Shown: piece after piece, positions 9,851 to 20,870 of the stretch
Layout: each line of letters opens with the position of its first letter
Numbering within the stretch: position 1 is the first letter of the stretch
Source of the DNA: Lonicera japonica
Taxonomy: Eukaryota; Streptophyta; Magnoliopsida; Dipsacales; Caprifoliaceae
Assembly (NCBI GenBank): GCA_021464415.1
Contig: CM038467.1
Location: 32,233,248 to 32,297,247, forward strand
DNA: 64,000 bases
Reading direction: 5' to 3'
The notes under the pieces: model-generated
Seen by the model: only the letters and a program-made list of their open reading frames with translations
Told to the model about the DNA's origin: nothing
The model's database searches: none
Program-made: the position numbers and the translations under genes

Positions 9851-10083
9851 TTAGCCGCGATAATTTTTAATAAATGGCACCACATTGATCCATGTGAATT
9901 GAGTGTTAGTTTTTGCTTGGTTCTTGTGTGTTAGTTTAAAACATTATTTTTCTCCCTTTTTTTTGAGCCATTAGATTAAAGTTAATCTTAGCCATCCATT
10001 TAACAAGCACGTAAATATATCTTTTTCTCTCCTCCTGTGCCCCAGAGAGCCGCAACACGAGAAACACATTTTTGGAACCCATA

Positions 10084-10443
10084 GGTGATGTTTGGTTGAT
10101 ATTTTGAGTTGAGTTTTTAAAACATAGTATTCGGTAGAATTTGGAAGTACTTTGAAAAGTGAATTTGGTTTTTGTTTGAGTTTTTTTTAACTAACTAAAA
10201 AGTCTCATAAAATTTTTTTAAAAGATAATTACAATGAATCTTATTTTATAGATTTCGACCAGTATGTTTTAAATATATATTTTTTATTTAATTTTAATTT
10301 TTAAATTTAAAATTACAGTATTTTAAAAAAAAAATTTCGAGAAAGAAAAGAAAATAAAATAAATTTTGAGAAGTATAAAAGTAGAATTAATTTTGTGTTA
10401 AATTTTTACCCAAAAAAAAAAAACCCACCAACCAAACAGGCCC
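10084..10443. mobile_element. MITE with GTTTGGTT termini
   Basis: The ends GGTGATGTTTGGTTGAT and ACCAACCAAACAGGCCC are imperfect inverted repeats bounded by ATA on both sides. A second copy in inverted orientation, with one clear end, lies at about 46450-46786, which supports a dispersed family. Confidence 0.6.
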
Positions 10444-10446
10444 ATA

Positions 10447-11640
10447 GGTTTCCCCTTCCTCTCTCGTTTTCTTGTGAAGAACAAAAGTTATTTAGGCTTT
10501 ATAATTGTTGTAATCTAGAGATTTGTGTGATACCTCTATTGAAGATCCTTTTATTACCTTGATTACCTTGAGTGAGAGTTTTGATTAGTTTTTTGATCGA
10601 ATTATATACAAAATTCGTGTTGGTTTCGGATTTGTAATTTGGGGGCTTCCGAAATAAGAGATTGTTGAATTTTTCTACTCAAGATCTGAAGTATATATAT
10701 TTGGTTGTGTGTATCCCGAAATCTATTGTGTTTTGAATCTTCTGTGAACACATTGTTGGTGTGCTGTGCTTGAATCTGTGCAGTGAGTGTTTGTGCATTC
10801 GGATCAGCTGTGTGATTCGGAAGTGCTGCGTACACGGTGGTGCCGTGGTTTTTCGGATCTGTAATTTTGTGGATATTCTATCTTAAAGTCGGGTATTATT
10901 GTTCTTAACCTTTTTTTGATTTTTTTTGTTCCGTTATACTCGAGATCTTTGCTTAGTTTGTAAAATCCGAATTTGATATTATTGATGCTGAATGTGTTCT
11001 TACTGTGTTAAACCTGTTGCTGTGATAAATTTGCTGCTGCGAAAAACTGTGTATATAAACTGTTATTTGCTGCTTTTGAAAGCTCTTTTTGTGAGAAAAG
11101 AAGCAGTTATATATGCTGTCTTTTGAGGACTGTTCTTATTGAATTTTAGCAGGGATTTATTCATGTGAGATTTGTTACATTCCTGATTTTGTTGGTGATC
11201 TGTTGAGCTTTCAAAATCTGGAACTTATGAAATATACTCTTGACTGAGCTTATTTGTTACTTTGATTCTTGTTGTTGGTGAGGTTATCTCAGAAGTCTGC
11301 AATTGTATGTTTTGAGATTATCGAGTCGGCTTGGTGAGGGAAGTGTGTACCCTTGAGTTGTACGGGGTGTGCATTAGGGTCCTTGTTTGTTCCTTTTGTC
11401 TGTTCAACGTGCCTCCGTGGATGTTTCTCTTCATTGAGAGTTTACCATGTAAAAAAACTTTTGTGTTGTGTTGTGATTGATTGATTAAATTTTTATTTTT
11501 AGTTCATTACTTGCATCATTATCACAAAGGTTTTCAAGAATCTCAAAAATTAAACAAAATTTTCATAAAATCTAGATTTGACACACTTAATAAAAGTAAA
11601 CCGCTGGTTTATTTTTTTAAAGAGAATCCATTGTGGGAAT
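10447..11640. other. interior of the probable solo LTR
   Basis: T-rich, gene-free sequence with a possible TATA-like GTATATAAAC near 11050. Nothing coding is recognised. Confidence 0.35.
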
Positions 11641-11753
11641 TTCAGTATGTTGTTTTTCATTTTCTTTTCTTCCCCAACTTTTGTTTTCATGTAATTAGCC
11701 AAAGTACATTCTGAGTTTAATAAACTTTCATGCTCTGTTTCAGACAAGACAAG

Positions 11754-12998
11754 ATGGTCTTCGAGTGCTTGACATGGATTCCTTTTATTTGGGGTCACCT
11801 GGCCGGTCCGTTTGCTAAGAAGAGACCAATTCGACCTCTTCCTGATGATCTCACCATCGAGATTCTTAGTAGACTCCCAATAAAATGCATTTTAGAATGT
11901 CGGGGTGTGTGTAGGAAGTGGCGATCATTAACGTCATCACCTTATTTTGCAGAATTGTGTCTCCAAAGAGATATTGCTCCTCCATCCCTTTTTTTTCACT
12001 GGTGTGACTATTGTTGCTACGATAAGGCGGAGGATTCGAGCTTCTGGGTTTATGATAAAGCTGGTCATAGTGAGACTATTAATAGGTGGAAGAGGAGGAT
12101 CATCACAAAAGTACGCTCTGGCTTGGGGCGTGAGTTGTACTTCTTTAAAGCCATTGTTTTAGGTTCATGCGATGGGTTACTAATGTTCCGAGCAACCAGG
12201 TTGGGATATAAAATTTTTGTATTTAATCCTATTACACAGGGAATGATAATTATACCTTCCCTGTGTGAGTTTACAACTCCATTTGGGATATACTTTTATC
12301 CTTTAACCGGTGATTACAAGCTGCTATTACGCCTTTACACAAAAAAGCATTGCCATCCATGTTATTACACATATAACCTGAAGTCAAAGGTTTGGAAAAA
12401 ACTTGATTATTGCTCCACCTGTAGAACTAGGAGTAAATCTGCTGCGATTATGTTGAACGGATCTCTACATTGGATGGTCTACTGCAACAAAATAAAAGAC
12501 AACAAAGGCCCCTTTAATCATACTTGCCCAGATGGAATCATGTTGTTTGGCACGAAAACTGAAGTTTTCCAAGTTCTGCCTCTACCGGGAGCTATTTGCT
12601 GTAATAACCCAATGGAGCATGGAAACATGCATCTGTTGGGGACGAGAGATCATTTGTGTATATGTCATGTGTCGTGGGGCGAAGTGATTCATGTGTGGGT
12701 GCTTAAGGACTACGTTAGGTGGGCTTGGGATAGGAGATATAAGATCAACCTCAATTGGGATCTCAAGCGCTTCCCTTTCGAAGGTAATTCCGGTTACACC
12801 GTTCCTTACCATCCCAGGTATGTAAGGCCATTAGGCATACACATCGAGGAACCGGTGATATCATGGGATTACAGAGGAGTATTTACGTGTAATCTCAAGC
12901 AGAATATAGTTAGCAAAATACCCATCAAGGCAAAAATAAGTTCGACTTTCGTTCCATATGCATCTGCCTACACTAGAAGCCTCATCACTTGGAGATGA
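11754..12998 (+). CDS. F-box protein with FBA-type C-terminal region, copy 2
   Basis: This 414-residue protein is a close paralogue of copy 1, collinear over nearly its whole length. The F-box is at about residues 29-71 (LPDDLTIEILSRLP, GVCRKWRSLTSSPYF). The C-terminal landmarks GSCDGLLMF, LKSKVWKKLDY, LNGSLHWMV and LFGTKTEVFQVLPLPG are kept. It lacks the 10-residue repeat of copy 1 and differs at RWKRRIITKVRSGLGRELYF. The start at 11754 matches the MV of the other copies; the upstream in-frame ATG at 11730 lies before the acceptor TTTCAG. The acceptor is present, but the leader exon and donor are missing and a ~2.5-kb insertion sits 109 bp upstream of the ATG. The native 3' UTR is also replaced from about 13013. 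The ORF is intact; expression is uncertain. Confidence 0.88.
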   Translation: MVFECLTWIPFIWGHLAGPFAKKRPIRPLPDDLTIEILSRLPIKCILECRGVCRKWRSLTSSPYFAELCLQRDIAPPSLFFHWCDYCCYDKAEDSSFWVYDKAGHSETINRWKRRIITKVRSGLGRELYFFKAIVLGSCDGLLMFRATRLGYKIFVFNPITQGMIIIPSLCEFTTPFGIYFYPLTGDYKLLLRLYTKKHCHPCYYTYNLKSKVWKKLDYCSTCRTRSKSAAIMLNGSLHWMVYCNKIKDNKGPFNHTCPDGIMLFGTKTEVFQVLPLPGAICCNNPMEHGNMHLLGTRDHLCICHVSWGEVIHVWVLKDYVRWAWDRRYKINLNWDLKRFPFEGNSGYTVPYHPRYVRPLGIHIEEPVISWDYRGVFTCNLKQNIVSKIPIKAKISSTFVPYASAYTRSLITWR

Positions 12999-13012
12999 CC
13001 TTTCCGCGGAGT

Positions 13013-13215
13013 TTTTTTTACAAGTAGGCTGCTTTTCAAACTTAATTAGTAAAATGAGGTACTTTTGAACTTTTTTTTGTAAAAATGGGGTTGTCTTAAA
13101 AACACCACACTTGTTGGCAATTTTACACTAAAAATCGCCATTGATGCTCGCTCTTTAAGTTCCACTGAATTTACCTTTACATAAAATTGCCATTAGTGGA
13201 AGTGATTTTAATGAT
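13013..13215. repeat. dispersed repeat replacing the 3' UTR of F-box copy 2
   Basis: Copies 1 and 3 share the sequence after the stop codon. Copy 2 departs after about 13 bases into AT-rich DNA with motifs such as AAAAATCGCCA and AAAATGGGGTTG. The same motifs appear inverted at about 49100-49400, so this is a dispersed family of unknown class. Confidence 0.5.
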
Positions 13216-14376
13216 AAAATCAATGGTTTGAGCCAATCATTTCCAACATATGTTTTGAAGCAGGGATCATTTTGATCTTTATCATTTTGATGTTTTGTTG
13301 GATGCTGCACCAAATTATGTGTTGGAGCTTGTGAATGTTGAAGCCGTGATGTAATTTTTCTTGTTTAAAGCTGTTTTGTACCAAAGAATTTTAAATGTGA
13401 GGCAAATGAATATACAAGCATAAATTTTATTACAGCCATCCACAGCCATTGAAAACCGCTGTAACACACACACACACACACCCAGAGAACAAAAAAAAAA
13501 GAACACATCGAAACGCATCGAATTCAAGTACAGACTTGGATTGAAGATCACAACTGATCACGATTCAGAGAGACGAAGAAACGTATATTGTCTATGTTAT
13601 AAGGAAGCATTCTTTCTTTTTTTTTTTTTTTTTTTAAACCACTACGTACGTAAACATGTTTGATCAAAATTTAGAATGTAATATTAACTTATATCTAAAA
13701 CATATATATAAACCACTCACGCATAAGGTATACGCTTAAACAAGCAAACTTTCACATTTCTCTCTCGTGAACTCTAAAATAATAATAAAAAATTTAAATA
13801 TTATAATTTTGAATCCAAAAATAATTTTTTTAATAAAATTCATATATTTGAAGACTATTTATCAAGATCTATGAAATAAAATACATTGGGACCAAATGAT
13901 TATTCGCAATAAAAAGCTATGAATTGGATCTTGCATACATAATTCAATATATTTGTCTATTATTAGTTCTTTTAAGTTCACAAAAATGTTTGTGAAAGAA
14001 TTAGGTGGTATTATTGCCAAAACAATTATTTTTTTAGTAGAGCATAATATTTTTTTTTAGATCTTGTACCATGTACTTCCAAAGTTGTGTATTGCTTTGA
14101 TAATAATGCTAACCAACAGTTAAATCCCAAAAGTGTATAATTTATGTGCAAAACACACTTTACAAATTAATAATAAATCAGACGCATTTTTTGTTTACAT
14201 ACTAATTTAAGTGCTTGTAATTTTTTAAAAAGTCATCTTTCATTCATAATCCCGTTTTCACATTTGATCAACTACAAACTTAAAACATAATTTAGAAGAC
14301 GTCACGCTAATTTTCACATACAACCAAACTTTAATTTTGGGACTAAAGCAACTTCCAAATTTGATTATGGGTTGTT
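13216..14376. other. duplicated downstream flank, second unit (lacks several insertions)
   Basis: This matches 3025-5796 of the first unit but lacks the TIR element (empty AAATTTTA at 13422), the Tourist-like MITE and the LTR element. Homology ends at GGGTTGTT, where the first unit carries the LTR element. A short (CA)n run lies near 13462-13481. Confidence 0.65.
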
Positions 14377-14458
14377 TTCAATTATGTGTGTTTTTTTCTT
14401 TTTTAAATAAAAAAGAAAGGGCAAAGCCCCTAAATTTTACTAAAGAAAAAAAAAACAA

Positions 14459-15709
14459 TTACACTTTGTTCACCCTAATACAAGGCAACCCACATCCATC
14501 AGTTCTTACGATGCCCCTGAGCTTCCTAGGAATCTCATTTTCATGAAACATAATGTATCTTCCTAAATTACACCACAAGTTTTCCATGAAGTTAGCTGCC
14601 ATAATATTCTCCCTGTAAATATGTCGCAATCTAACATTTAGCATCCGCATTAAATGTCGAATCTCCCTCGCCTAATAAGCAATATGGCTTTGCTGCTGGA
14701 GAACTTGAACTAGAATCTTAGAGTCCAACACAATATCTATGTTACTGCTTCCTTTGATTTCACATAATTGAAGCCCCTGAAGTAAGGCTTTATCCTCTGC
14801 CATCATGTTTGTAAAAATACCATAACTGTCACCTTGAGCCCACAAGACTTTGCCATTATCATCTCTCAATATATTACCACCTCCACTCTTACCCAGATTC
14901 GCTTTAGAACACCCATCACTATTTAATTTTAATCTGCTCGAGGGAGGACATATCCATTTAGTAATTAGAAACTCACCACTCCTAAGAGGATGCATAACTC
15001 CAGAAAAGAATTGAAGAATATCAACATCTGTTGCCCTTCTCTTATCAAGTAACTTACCATGATTCATAATTCCCTGCAATGCAGCCTTAATGTTAGAAAT
15101 AATATGCACCACCAATTGTTTTTTGCCATCAAACCTGGCCTTATTTTTACTCACCCATAGCTCCCAACAAACACAAGTATGAACTAAAGATAAAAGAATT
15201 TTGTGAGAAGGAGTTTTACCCTTTGTTATCCACCAATAATTTAATTTCAATTTTAAAAATGAATCCGTGCTATGGATATTCATCTTCTGCTCCATTTCTG
15301 CCCACACTTTAGCAACCACGTCACTAGAAACAAACACATGATCCACATTCTCTCTAGATGGGCGCGAACAACAATTGCATTTAGAGGCCAAACTAATACC
15401 CTTACGTTGAATACAAGAGTCAAGAGGAAGACCCCCCCTCAATGCTTTCCAGGTTAAAAAAGACCACTTTAATGGAATACTCAAGTGCCACATCATTTTA
15501 CCAAAAGTCAGCGAGCTGCATTTTTTCCTGCATATCTCCCAGGCATATTTTATAGAAAAATAATCATCAATGCTAGCACACCAAACACAGCAATCATCAA
15601 CTGCTTCATCCACCATCTGTAATGGAGCTTTCATACATTGCATAGTCTGATTATCAAGAACAACGTCAATTATGCTCCCATACATGAAAGTTTCGAGCTG
15701 CCTCACCAA
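14459..15709 (-). pseudogene. LINE ORF2 C-terminus: zf-RVT and RNase H
   Basis: The N-terminal half has a zf-RVT pattern (FGKMMWHLSIPLKWSFLTW, CNCCSRPSRENVDHVF). The C-terminal half has plant LINE RNase H motifs: LNSDG, TNMMAEDKALLQGL and IDIVLDSK, where D, E and D correspond to catalytic residues. A TAG at 14672-14674 interrupts the frame, which stays open beyond it (AREIRHLMRM..., RENIMAANFM) to 14459. This is a relic, not a host gene. Confidence 0.8.
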
Positions 15710-16263
15710 TAGTTAAATGATCTTCTTCAATTGGATAATTCACTAAATAACAAAGCTTGCCATCCAACACCCAATATTCTTTCCAAAAGTTAAAATTACC
15801 TTTACCCACCAAGCATTTCATATGATTCTCAGTTTCCTCTTTAACCATTAACATACGAAGCCAAGTGTTAGATTCCCCACCTCTCTGAGTACAGTCACTA
15901 GGATGGACTTTAAAAGCATATTTATTCTTTATAAACAAAGAACAAAGCGAATAAAGTGTTCTGAATTTTCACCATAATTTCATAGCAAAAGCTTTGTTTA
16001 AATCATTAAGATTACGTATACCAATACCACTTTCCTGCATAGGAAAACAACATTTAGACCAAGCAACCCAATGAAATTTATATCGATTTTCAGATTCTCT
16101 CTAAAGAAAGTTACATTAGATTTTCTCCAGATGATTGAGAATAGATTTTGGAGGGTCAAAAGCAGCCATATTATATAAAGGTAAGCTTTGTAAAACATGT
16201 TGAATAAGAATAATTTTCCCTCTTTGAGAAAGCAGTTTAGACTTCCAACCAGCAAGCTTTCTT
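15710..16263 (-). pseudogene. LINE ORF2 linker, frameshifted
   Basis: The stretch continues ORF2 between RT and zf-RVT in shifting frames, for example NTWLRMLMVKEETENHMKCL, typical of the LINE connection region. No intact frame remains. Confidence 0.55.
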
Positions 16264-17304
16264 TCAAATTTGGCTAGGATAAAAAAAATCAACTTTCTTT
16301 TTACCATTAAACAACACACAACCCAAATAATTGAGAGGCAGATCCTTTTTCTGAAAACCAGTAACAAGAGCAATGCTATTCGACCTGAGAATGCTAATCT
16401 TGTGTTCCACCACCAAGCAACTCTTATCTTTATTAATCAGCTGCCCAGATTCATGCTCGTATTGAGAAAGGAAGTTCATTAGATTCCTCAAGGAACCTTT
16501 AGAACCATTAGTGAAAATCACTTACTCGTCAGCAAAAGCCAAGTGAGAAATAATAGCACATTTGTTTGGCTTTGTATAAGCAATCAAATTCCTCTCCTTA
16601 TTTAAAGCAATGATTCCTCGGCTTAACACTTCCGCAGCAATAATGAACAAACCAGGAGAAAGAGGATCTCCTTGTCTAACACCCCTTGAAGAAGTAAAGA
16701 AACCTTCCATGCTCCCATTAACAAGCAAAGAATATCAACAATTAGATAAAAGCCTCCAAATATAATCTATAAAAATCTCACAAAAATCAAATTGATGCAA
16801 TACTTCAAAAATAAAAAGCCAAGAGATTCTATCGTATGCTTTAGCCATATCAAGCTTTAAAATCACATTATTACCTCGCACATTAGCACCAATTTTATGA
16901 ATCATCTCTTGTGCCAGCAAAATGTTATCCGTAATACTTCTTCCTTTGACAAAACCACTTTGCTCCAAAGAAATAATTGAAGGAAGAATATTGGCCAGTC
17001 TATCCGCTAGAATCTTCGAAACAATATTCACATTGTAATTCCATAAATTGATAGGCCGCATCTCACCAAAAGATTTCAGAATCTCCACTTTGGGAATGGT
17101 AACGATAAGAGTACTAGTCCATGATTTCGGGAGAGTATGACCACGGAAAAAACTCTGAATTGCAGTCAACAAATCATCTTTAATAATTTTCCAACTGTGA
17201 GCATAAAAGTAGCCATCAAAGCCATCAGGTCCAGCTGCCCCATTCATATTCATGTTGAGAATAGCCTTTCGAACTTCATCCTCAGTTGGCATAGCTCTAA
17301 GCAT
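16264..17304 (-). pseudogene. LINE reverse transcriptase, catalytic motif destroyed
   Basis: RT blocks are clear: AAGPDGFDGYFYAHSWKIIK, MRPINLWNYN (usually RPISL.N), SGFVKGRSITDNILLAQE, VILKLDMAKAYDRISW with the first catalytic Asp, and SSRGVRQGDPLSP. The active site, FADD in plant LINEs, reads FADE followed by a stop at about 16522, and the frame resumes as IFTNGSKGSLRN. A further break lies at about 16730. The enzyme cannot be active. Confidence 0.85.
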
Positions 17305-18410
17305 CTCATTTTGAACATTAGTAACTAATTGAGGAATTAATCTCTGAATTATAGGAAAATCATAAACTTATTGAGTTGAACATAATTGATCTTTAAAAAA
17401 ATTTACACCAGCAACAACATCATTTTGAGTAGAAACCCACTCCCCATTAATATCCTAAATCTTGAAAATTATATTTTTCTTCCTTTTAACTGATGCAACA
17501 ACATGGTAAAATTTAGAATTTCTCTCTCCCTCATTAAACCATTTCACCTTAGCCCTTTGCTTCCAAAACATTTACTCCCTGTCAAAATTTGATGCAATTT
17601 CAACTTGGCATATTTCAAATATTCCATAGCAACATCTGAATAATCAGTTTCTATCTTAATCTCAGCTTTGCTCAAATTATTCTCAGCTTCTTCCACCTAT
17701 TGAAAAATATTGCCAAAATGTTCTTTGTTCCAAACTGTTAAGCATGATATTGATTGCGGTTCCTTCTCCTAACAGCTTAAGCTTTTGGGAGAGATGGTTC
17801 TTAACATGGTATCAGAGCTTGGTTCTCTGGGAGGTCCAAGGTTCAAACCTTGGCACCTCCATGTGCAAGTATGGGGTTGCACGTCCATGTCCATCCATTA
17901 ATCTGCTCTCCACGTGCAAGTATGGGGTTGCACGTGAGGGAGGGTGTTAAGCATGATATATTCATTGCGGTTCCTTCTCCTAACAGCTTAAGCTTTTGGG
18001 AGAGATGGTTCTTAACACAAACAATCAATGCTGAATTTAATCGCTTCAAATTTTCAGCAAAAACATGCAAAAGAGATCCAATGAGGGGAATACCCCAGCT
18101 TTGTTGAACTTTATCTAAAAACTGGTGATGAGTACACATATTTTAAAATTTAAAACAACCTCTGCCACCACCTTGTTCTATCCCAAACTTACCTAACAAA
18201 AGAGCATGATCAAAATGTTCTATACTCAAATGATGAACAGTGCAATTTGAAAAAACTGACTTCCACTTAAAATTACACAAATACCTATCTAATTTTTACC
18301 ACATATATGCCTACCAGATTGATGCCAGGTAAATTTACTCCCAACAATATCAAATTCCATCAGACCATATTTAGAGATGCAATCACGTAATTCACTAGCA
18401 GCCGTAAAAT
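17305..18410 (-). pseudogene. LINE ORF2 region between endonuclease and RT, decayed
   Basis: Apart from the nested TRIM, this is AT-rich degenerate ORF2 with short open stretches only. No domain can be pinned down. Confidence 0.45.
17736..18017 (+). mobile_element. complete TRIM (miniature LTR retrotransposon)
   Basis: The terminal direct repeats at 17736-17806 (71 bp) and 17945-18017 (73 bp) begin TGTTAAGCATGATAT and end GGTTCTTAACA. The perfect target duplication CAAAC is at 17731-17735 and 18018-18022. TGGTATCAGAGC at 17807-17818 is an initiator-Met-tRNA PBS, and the purine tract GTGAGGGAGGG precedes the right LTR. The 138-bp interior is non-coding and repeats GTGCAAGTATGGGGTTGCAC twice. 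It sits inside the LINE, so it is younger. Related remnants lie at 22505-22690 and 56815-56960. Confidence 0.95.
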
Positions 18411-18863
18411 CTATGCTATTACCCCCAGTCTCTCTCCAGCTTCTCTAATAATATTAAAATCCCCTCCAATCAGCCAAGCACTAGTAGTAGAAGATAAACC
18501 CTCTAATTCCTGCCAAAGAATGCTCCACTCCCTTTTAGAACACTTAGCATAAATAGTAATAATAAGAAACTCTTCCTCTAACAAACCAAACTTACAAGAA
18601 AGAGAAACGCTCTGCAAAGAACTTTGAATGATAGAACAATCAAACACATCCTTCCAAAATAACCAAATTTTACTATTCTCATTGTAATAAACATTGCTAA
18701 AACCAAGCTGAAGACGAAAAGAAGCAAGTTGACTTTCATCAACCATATGCTCTAAAACAGTAAGAAACAAAATATTATTAGTATGAACTAAAAGCTTGAG
18801 TATTTTCATGGTAGAGGCATTAGCAATACTTCTTAAATTCCTAAAAAAAAGAGTAAAGATCAT
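18411..18863 (-). pseudogene. LINE apurinic endonuclease fragment
   Basis: The frame contains TMKILKLLVHTNNILFLTVLE (near N-terminal EEP block), VDESQLASFRLQLGF, and SAWLIGGDFNIIREAGERLG. The GGDFN motif carries the Asp/Asn pair of the endonuclease/exonuclease/phosphatase fold. The frame breaks just after this motif. Confidence 0.75.
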
Positions 18864-19561
18864 TGAGAAACTTGGTGAGATAGAGCTTGAGAAATATTCC
18901 TTTTATTTCAAGTACCTTTCTTCTCCCTTTTTCTTTTCTTCTGGGGACTTGTACACTATCAGTACTTGGCTAATCATTCACTTCTACTTCTCCCACATAC
19001 ACATTACAATTAAACTGTTTTACTCGCTCATTCAGAAGTGCACCATCACGAAGTAATGTAATCCGTAAATCTTTTTTATTCAACCTTGCATACGTAACTC
19101 TAGGGTTCTCTGTGGCTCTAGGAGAGAGACTTAACTGAGTCATACTAGAAGGAATATGAGCTTTTCATCGAACAATTTCAGTTTGAGCAGCCGACTTATC
19201 ATCCATTTCAATATCTGACGCCAAATCTTCAACATCACCAGATTCTGTAGAACTAGCTTCCACACTAACCACCTCAGTATGAGCAGCAACTATTTCCATT
19301 ATATCTTGAACTTCATTCATTTTCATATTGCTACATTCCCCTGCCCATATTTTCTTCCCTTCCCTGATCACCTTCTATCTATCTTCTTTATTAATAATAC
19401 TATTATTAGGATCAATTCAAATCTGACCATTCAAAGTTCCAACATGCTCATCAAAAATCACAATCTGATGATACACATTTCCATATCCTTCGCCTTTATT
19501 TTCATTGATTGACCAGTCATCACCTGCTCTTCTTTACCATTTAAATTTATCTACTATTTAA

Positions 19562-20093
19562 ATTTATTTGTATGAGTTTCTATCAATCAAGTGGGCATTT
19601 AAAGGAGACAATATGAAATCGTCGGTGCTATGGAGGTGCTGTTGTATGGCTTTGCTTTGGTGCATTTGGAAGGTAAGGAATAACCGAATATTCGAGAACA
19701 AAGAGGAAGATGTCAATAAGGTTTGGGATAGAGTTTGCGCTTTCGTTTCACTATGGGCTTTCACCTCCAATAAGTTTGGTATACTATCGATTTCAAACAT
19801 TCAGAGAGACTGGGCAGTCGCTATGGATTAGGAAAAAACTATTAGTGGATGTTAGCTAAAGACCATTTAGTGGGTTTTCTATGTTCCTAGATCGGGGCTG
19901 TTTGTAGTGGTAGTTCTGTTTGTTAATGATGTAGGATTCAGGCAGCTCTCGTTAGTGCCTTTTGGTTCTTTTTTCCTTGCTATTTTTATTATATGTACTT
20001 TTTTTGGTTGGTTTGTGGGTTTCTCGTCCCCTTCCAACTCCTTTGCTTGTACTTGATTTCCTATCAATATAAGCTCCGTTTCTTATAAAAAAA
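19562..20093 (+). mobile_element. 5'-truncated LINE 3' end, nested in the larger LINE
   Basis: The plus-strand frame from 19568 reads KWAFKGDNMKSSVLWRCCCM, then LLWCIWKVRNNRIFENKEED, typical of the very C-terminus of plant LINE ORF2. The 3' UTR ends in an A-run near 20088-20096. Orientation is opposite to the host LINE, whose ORF1 it splits. A clear target duplication is not visible. Confidence 0.7.
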
Positions 20094-20869
20094 AATTTTC
20101 CTTGACCCTGAGGCTCTGGCTCAACACTTTCAATTTTTTTATGAGACATTGTTTTATATTCAGAGACATCATAGCCCTGCCTCAAACACTTAGTAGAAAA
20201 TTTAAAGATGTTTTCATACTCAACACTTTGCCAAAAACCACTAGATCCACTACCTAACCAGATCTGCTTTGGAAACTTCTTCAAAACATCTATTTCAATG
20301 CAAACACGAGCCACGCTAGGTCTAACCAAGCTCGCAGTAGCAGTATCCATCTTTATAGGTGACCCTAACGTACTAGCAATAGAGAATAGACTTTGCTTTT
20401 GAAAAAAATAAACAGGAAGGCGATGAAAATTTACCGAAACTGGAGCAATTAAAGTTTCAGCATCAACTCGAAAATCCGGAGTCCACTTGAAGACTCTCAT
20501 AAAAAAACGACGCACATACCACTGCTCCTTTAGCCAGATTCAATGATAGTCTTCCTCATTGTTAAATTACATTAGAATATGCCGACCATCTAACAATCCA
20601 ATAGAAAAAGCAGTTATCAAGCCAAACATATCCAAACCAGTCTTAATTTTTGACAACGACGGCAGACCATGAGAGTATTTACCAACCAGAGCAAATTTAA
20701 AGGGATATGCTAGATTGACAATATCTTTGTTACTGAAAAACATTGCCAGTTCACCACGATAAACACTCAGAACCTTCAAAGGAATAGCTGTTGAACGATT
20801 ATTTTCAACTACATCATTAAAAGATTTAGCAAAATTTGGTACCGGAATCTTCTCCGGTGGTGGATCCAT
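20094..20869 (-). pseudogene. LINE ORF1 (DUF4283-type gag-like protein), frameshifted
   Basis: It starts MDPPPEKIPVPNFAKSFNDV at 20869. The FSNKDIVNLAYPFKFALVGK segment and, in another frame from 20515, MRVFKWTPDFRVDAETLIAP and LARVCIEIDVLKKFP-like sequence match plant LINE ORF1 with a DUF4283 domain. The frame is broken near 20560 and the C-terminus is split by the nested LINE fragment. Confidence 0.75.
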
Positions 20870-20870
20870 A

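Larger units (their letters stand above)
9102..11644. mobile_element. probable solo LTR (TG...CA) inserted upstream of F-box copy 2
   Basis: In copy 1 the intron reads AGAATATGTTGTTTTTC without interruption. In copy 2 the same site is split by 2543 bp that begin TGTAAGTG and end GAATTTCA, with flanking ATATG (9097-9101) and GTATG (11645-11649), a 5-bp target duplication with one mismatch. TG...CA ends and a 5-bp duplication indicate LTR-element origin. No coding domain and no internal LTR pair are seen, so a solo LTR is favoured, enlarged by two MITEs. The assignment as an LTR is inferred from the termini. Confidence 0.6.
14395..20870 (-). mobile_element. decayed non-LTR retrotransposon (plant L1-type LINE) with nested insertions
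   Basis: Read on the minus strand, the order is an ORF1 with DUF4283-like sequence (from 20869), an AP-endonuclease (18863-18411), reverse transcriptase (17304-16264), zf-RVT and RNase H (15709-14459), then a T-rich stretch on the plus strand near 14390-14410, consistent with a poly(A) end. This is the plant L1 layout. All ORFs contain stops or frameshifts. It is interrupted by a TRIM (17736-18017) and by a plus-strand LINE 3' fragment (about 19562-20093). The target duplication was not found. Confidence 0.85.

Noticed and set aside
17850..17870. tRNA gene suggested by a GGTTCAAACC T-arm-like motif
   Set aside because: No acceptor stem or anticodon arm can be built; the motif is in the TRIM interior.
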